Origin: an uncultured beta proteobacterium
GTDB taxonomy: Bacteria > Pseudomonadota > Gammaproteobacteria > Burkholderiales > Rhodocyclaceae
DNA length: 12,183 nt
Reading direction: 5' to 3'
Assembly: GCA_903910495.1 (NCBI GenBank)
Contig: CAIVZW010000267.1
Coordinates: forward strand, 1-12,183
The notes beneath the pieces are model-generated. The model was not told the origin of the DNA and did no database searches. It saw nothing but the letters and a program-made list of their open reading frames with translations. Below are positions 9,212 to 12,183 of the stretch, piece after piece (the first letter of the stretch is position 1; every line of letters begins with the position of its first letter). Made by a program: the position numbers and the translations under genes.

Positions 9212-11626
9212 ATGTCAACGAATCTACTTCTGTCTGCCGAGTCTGTTGAACTGCCGCTGTTGCCGCTGCGTGACGTGGTCGTTTTCCCGCACATGGTGAT
9301 TCCGCTCTTCGTCGGGCGGCCAAAATCGATCAAGGCGCTTGAAGTGGCCATGGAAGCCGGCAATGGCATCCTGCTGGTGGCGCAGAAGTCGGCGGTCAAG
9401 GACGAACCGGAAGCCGAGGATCTCTATAGCATCGGCTGCGTAGCCAACATCCTGCAAATGCTGAAGCTGCCCGACGGTACCGTGAAGGTTCTGGTCGAGG
9501 GCACGCAGCGTGCGCATGTCGATCTGATCGAGACCCGGGACGAAATGTTTGTTGCTACTGCGCGACCGGTCGCCGTCGAGGATGGCGTCGATCACGAGGT
9601 CGAAGCGCTGCGTCGTGCTGTCATTGCGCAGTTCGATCAGTACGTCAAGCTGAACAAGAAGATTCCGCCGGAAATCCTGACCTCGATCGCCGGTATCGAA
9701 GAAGCCGGTCGTCTGGCCGACACGATTGCCGCGCATTTGCCGCTCAAACTTGAGCAGAAGCAGGAAGTGCTCGAGATGTTCGAGATTCGTCCGCGTATCG
9801 AGCGCCTGCTTTCGCAACTGGAAACCGAAATCGACATTCTTCAGGTCGAGAAGCGCATCCGCGGCCGCGTCAAGCGACAGATGGAAAAAAGCCAGCGCGA
9901 GTACTACCTCAACGAGCAGGTCAAGGCCATCCAGAAGGAATTGGGCGAAGGCGAAGAGGGCGCTGATTTCGACGAACTTGACAAGAAGGTCAAGGCCGCC
10001 GGCATGAGCAAGGAAGGACTGACCAAGGCGCAGTCCGAACTCAAGAAGCTCAAGCTGATGTCGCCGATGTCGGCCGAGGCCACCGTCGTGCGCAGTTTCA
10101 TCGAGACGCTGATCAATCTGCCGTGGCGCAAGAAGACGCGTATCAGCAAGGATCTGGCCGAGGCCGGCAAGATCCTCGACAAGGACCACTGGGGTCTGGA
10201 GAAGGTCAAGGAACGCATCATCGAATACCTTGCCGTGCAACAGCGCGTGGATAAACTCAAGGCGCCAATCCTTTGCCTGGTCGGACCTCCCGGCGTTGGC
10301 AAGACTTCGTTGGGCCAGTCGATCGCCAGTGCGACCGGACGCAAGTTCGTGCGCATGAGCCTTGGTGGCGTGCGTGACGAAGCCGAGATTCGTGGCCATC
10401 GCCGTACCTACATCGGTTCGATGCCAGGCAAGATCCTGCAGAACATGACCAAGGTGGCGGTCAAGAATCCGCTCTTCCTGCTCGACGAAGTCGACAAGAT
10501 GGGTCAGGATTTTCGTGGTGATCCAAGCTCGGCGCTGCTTGAGGTGCTCGATCCCGAACAGAATTCAACCTTTGTGGATCACTACGTTGAAGTCGAGTAC
10601 GACCTCTCGGAAGTGATGTTCGTGGCCACCGCCAATACGATGAATATCCCGGCTCCCTTGCTTGATCGCATGGAAGTGATTCGTCTCTCCGGTTACACCG
10701 AGGACGAGAAGATCAACATTGCCCATCGTTATCTGCTGCCCAAGCAGATGAAAACCAACGGCCTGAAAAAGACCGAGCTGACGATAGCTGAAAGCGCGTT
10801 GCGCGACATCGTTCGCTACTACACCCGCGAAGCCGGCGTGCGTGCGCTTGAGCGCGATATTTCGAAGATCTGCCGCAAGGTGGTGAAGACGCTGCTGCTC
10901 AAGAAGAGCCAGAACCGCATTGCGGTCACTGCGCGCAATCTCGACAAGTTCCTCGGCGTTCGTCGATACAATTTCGGCATGGCCGAGCGTGAGAATCAGG
11001 TCGGTCAGGTGACCGGTCTGGCGTGGACGGAGGTTGGCGGCGAGTTGCTGACCATCGAATCTGTCGTGCTGCCGGGCAAGGGCAAGACGATCACTACCGG
11101 CAAGCTGGGCGAAGTCATGCAGGAGTCGATCCAGGCCGCCCTGTCGGTGGTCAGGAAGCGTTCCCGGTCACTGGGGATCGCCGACGATTTCTATCAGAAG
11201 AGCGACATCCATATCCACCTGCCGGAAGGCGCGATTCCCAAGGATGGTCCTTCAGCAGGTGTTGGCATCTGCACGGCGCTGGTCTCCGTGCTGACGGGTA
11301 TCCCGGTGTGTTGCGATGTGGCCATGACCGGCGAGATCACCTTGCGCGGTGAGGTATTGCCGATTGGCGGGCTCAAGGAAAAACTCCTGGCTGCAGTACG
11401 TGGCGGCCTTGGGCGGGTGCTGATTCCGGAAGAGAACGTCAGGGATCTCGCCGAAATTCCCGACAACATCAAGAACAAGCTCGAAATCATTCCGGTCAAG
11501 TGGATTGATCAGGTGCTTGAACTGGCGCTCGAACGTTTGCCACAGGCCTTGCCTGATGTAGAAGCAACGCCCGCTGTTGGTGCAGGAGCCGAGAACGGTT
11601 CTGCACAATCCATCGTTACTCATTGA
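9212..11626 (+). CDS. lon: ATP-dependent protease Lon (LonA)
   Basis: Lon is a cytoplasmic hexamer that unfolds and degrades damaged and regulatory proteins. The 804-residue product has the LAN substrate-binding domain (from VELPLLPLRDVVVFPHM near residue 13) and a charged coiled-coil region at about 200-290. The AAA+ module has Walker A GPPGVGKT (358-365) and Walker B FLLDEVDK (422-429). The C-terminal protease domain carries the Ser-Lys dyad: Ser681 in KDGPSAG and Lys722 in GGLKEK. I chose ATG 9212 over TTG 9209 directly before it; the ribosome-binding site is weak (GAG about 9 bases upstream). The tail after residue 780 is Ala/Gly-rich and unlikely to be structured. Expression should be heat-inducible from its own sigma32 promoter. 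A 391-codon antisense frame over its 5' half is a shadow. Confidence 0.99.
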   Translation: MSTNLLLSAESVELPLLPLRDVVVFPHMVIPLFVGRPKSIKALEVAMEAGNGILLVAQKSAVKDEPEAEDLYSIGCVANILQMLKLPDGTVKVLVEGTQRAHVDLIETRDEMFVATARPVAVEDGVDHEVEALRRAVIAQFDQYVKLNKKIPPEILTSIAGIEEAGRLADTIAAHLPLKLEQKQEVLEMFEIRPRIERLLSQLETEIDILQVEKRIRGRVKRQMEKSQREYYLNEQVKAIQKELGEGEEGADFDELDKKVKAAGMSKEGLTKAQSELKKLKLMSPMSAEATVVRSFIETLINLPWRKKTRISKDLAEAGKILDKDHWGLEKVKERIIEYLAVQQRVDKLKAPILCLVGPPGVGKTSLGQSIASATGRKFVRMSLGGVRDEAEIRGHRRTYIGSMPGKILQNMTKVAVKNPLFLLDEVDKMGQDFRGDPSSALLEVLDPEQNSTFVDHYVEVEYDLSEVMFVATANTMNIPAPLLDRMEVIRLSGYTEDEKINIAHRYLLPKQMKTNGLKKTELTIAESALRDIVRYYTREAGVRALERDISKICRKVVKTLLLKKSQNRIAVTARNLDKFLGVRRYNFGMAERENQVGQVTGLAWTEVGGELLTIESVVLPGKGKTITTGKLGEVMQESIQAALSVVRKRSRSLGIADDFYQKSDIHIHLPEGAIPKDGPSAGVGICTALVSVLTGIPVCCDVAMTGEITLRGEVLPIGGLKEKLLAAVRGGLGRVLIPEENVRDLAEIPDNIKNKLEIIPVKWIDQVLELALERLPQALPDVEATPAVGAGAENGSAQSIVTH

Positions 11627-11639
11627 TTCAACATCAAAG

Positions 11640-11685
11640 CATGCCGGGAGCAATTCTCTCGGCATGTCCGCACTTTTTCAGTGCG
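11640..11685 (+). terminator. Double hairpin after lon, probable terminator
   Basis: The first hairpin pairs 11640-11650 with 11656-11666: 11 bp with one G-U pair and loop CAATT. The second pairs CGCACT (11669-11674) with AGTGCG (11680-11685) around a T-rich loop. The T run lies inside the second stem-loop rather than directly after the first, so the terminator is not canonical. Confidence 0.55.
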
Positions 11686-11718
11686 CCGTAAAATCCGAGA
11701 CAATCCCCCACAAACCGC

Positions 11719-11748
11719 TTGACATAAGGTTTTCAGCCTTGCTATAAG
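11719..11748 (+). promoter_or_regulatory. Strong sigma70 promoter of hupB
   Basis: A perfect TTGACA (11719-11724) is followed after 18 bases by TATAAG (11743-11748, 5/6). Transcription would start near 11755, with a leader of about 53 bases. Strong expression suits an abundant nucleoid protein. Confidence 0.8.
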
Positions 11749-11765
11749 ACTCCTGCAGGTCTTCC

Positions 11766-11785
11766 TGTTCTTCCATGTTCTTCCA
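11766..11785 (+). repeat. Tandem 10-bp repeat in the hupB leader
   Basis: TGTTCTTCCA occurs twice in direct succession (11766-11775 and 11776-11785), and a partial copy (TCTTCC) precedes it. The segment is pyrimidine-rich and lies between the hupB transcription start and its ribosome-binding site. Confidence 0.6.
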
Positions 11786-11807
11786 CTATCAATCGAAGGG
11801 GTTACAC

Positions 11808-12080
11808 GTGAATAAATCTGAACTGATTGATCAAATCGCCAAGTCTGCTGATCTGTCCAAGGCGGCTGCCGGTCGTGCTCTGGATGCCACTATCGCTGCG
11901 GTGAAGACTTCCCTCAAAAAGGGCGGCATGGTAACTCTGGTGGGTTTCGGAACCTTCTACGTCGGCAAGCGTGCTGCGCGCAGTGGTCGTAACCCGCGTA
12001 CGGGCGCTGCAATCAAGATCAAGGCGGCCAAAGTGCCGAAGTTCCGCGCTGGCAAAGGCCTCAAGGATGCTGTAAACTAA
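11808..12080 (+). CDS. hupB: DNA-binding protein HU-beta
   Basis: HU is a small basic dimer that bends DNA and compacts the nucleoid. The 90-residue length is standard. The sequence shows the N-terminal helices ([20 protein letters not shown]), the core [21 protein letters not shown] around 46-66, and Pro63 at the tip of the arm that intercalates into DNA. I chose GTG 11808 because it gives the family-typical start, with GAAGGGG at 11795-11801 as ribosome-binding site. An ATG at 11775 would add 11 residues but lies inside the leader repeat. The gene has its own strong promoter, and tRNA-Val follows 26 bases after the stop, probably on the same transcript. Confidence 0.97.
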   Translation: MNKSELIDQIAKSADLSKAAAGRALDATIAAVKTSLKKGGMVTLVGFGTFYVGKRAARSGRNPRTGAAIKIKAAKVPKFRAGKGLKDAVN

Positions 12081-12106
12081 TCCTCTTAGTGCTTTACACA
12101 CCGTAT

Positions 12107-12182
12107 GGGTGCTTAGCTCAGTTGGTAGAGCGCTAGCCTTACAAGCTGGATGTCGGCGGTTCGAGCCCGTCAGCACCCACCA
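12107..12182 (+). tRNA. tRNA-Val (anticodon UAC)
   Basis: This 76-base tRNA has acceptor stem GGGTGCT (12107-12113) paired with AGCACCC (12172-12178), discriminator A and an encoded CCA. The D arm GCTC/GAGC and T arm GGCGG-TTCGAGC-CCGTC are intact (one G-U pair). The anticodon loop CTTACAA has TAC at 12140-12142, reading valine GUA. No separate promoter is evident after hupB. Confidence 0.97.
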
Positions 12183-12183
12183 A

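Noticed and set aside
9224..10399. Minus-strand open frame of 391 codons
   Set aside because: It is antisense to the Lon N-terminal and ATPase regions, has a low-complexity Leu/Asp-rich product and no promoter or ribosome-binding site.

Overview
The window looks like chromosome from a betaproteobacterium, plausibly the Rhodocyclales (Dechloromonas/Azonexus/Accumulibacter-like). The basis is the gene order tRNA-Leu, tig, clpP, clpX, lon, hupB, tRNA-Val, the GC-rich codon use, and a three-gene hopanoid-type squalene pathway next to it. The genus is inferred from memory of gene order and protein character, not from a database search.

The left part (1-2000, minus strand) holds two overlapping genes for an NAD(P)H-oxidising iron-sulfur module. 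The first is a NuoE-like [2Fe-2S] thioredoxin-fold subunit. The second is a NuoF-like flavoprotein with an extra N-terminal [2Fe-2S] domain, which runs off the left edge. The fused domain and motifs fit the electron-input half of a soluble hydrogenase (HoxEF or HndA/HndC type) better than respiratory complex I. The catalytic subunit that would settle this lies outside the window. A sigma70-like promoter and a 7-bp-arm inverted repeat sit upstream.

The middle part (2380-5514, minus strand) is an hpnC-hpnD-hpnE operon. HpnD makes presqualene diphosphate from farnesyl diphosphate, HpnC turns it into hydroxysqualene, and HpnE reduces that to squalene, the precursor of hopanoids. A palindromic repeat built from CACAGAG heptamers lies between hpnD and hpnE and appears to supply the 5' end of the hpnE reading frame.

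The right part (5574-12182, plus strand) is a protein-quality-control block: tRNA-Leu(UAG), trigger factor, ClpP, ClpX, Lon, HU and tRNA-Val(UAC). Trigger factor folds nascent chains, ClpXP and Lon degrade damaged or tagged proteins, and HU organises DNA. A near-perfect sigma32 (heat-shock) promoter precedes lon, and a strong sigma70 promoter precedes hupB. The tRNA-Leu promoter and a candidate promoter for the divergent hpn operon overlap.

I found no phage, insertion sequence, CRISPR array, defence island or clearly new system. The points most worth checking are the identity of the NuoEF-type complex, the repeat at the hpnE start, and the overlapping divergent promoters.
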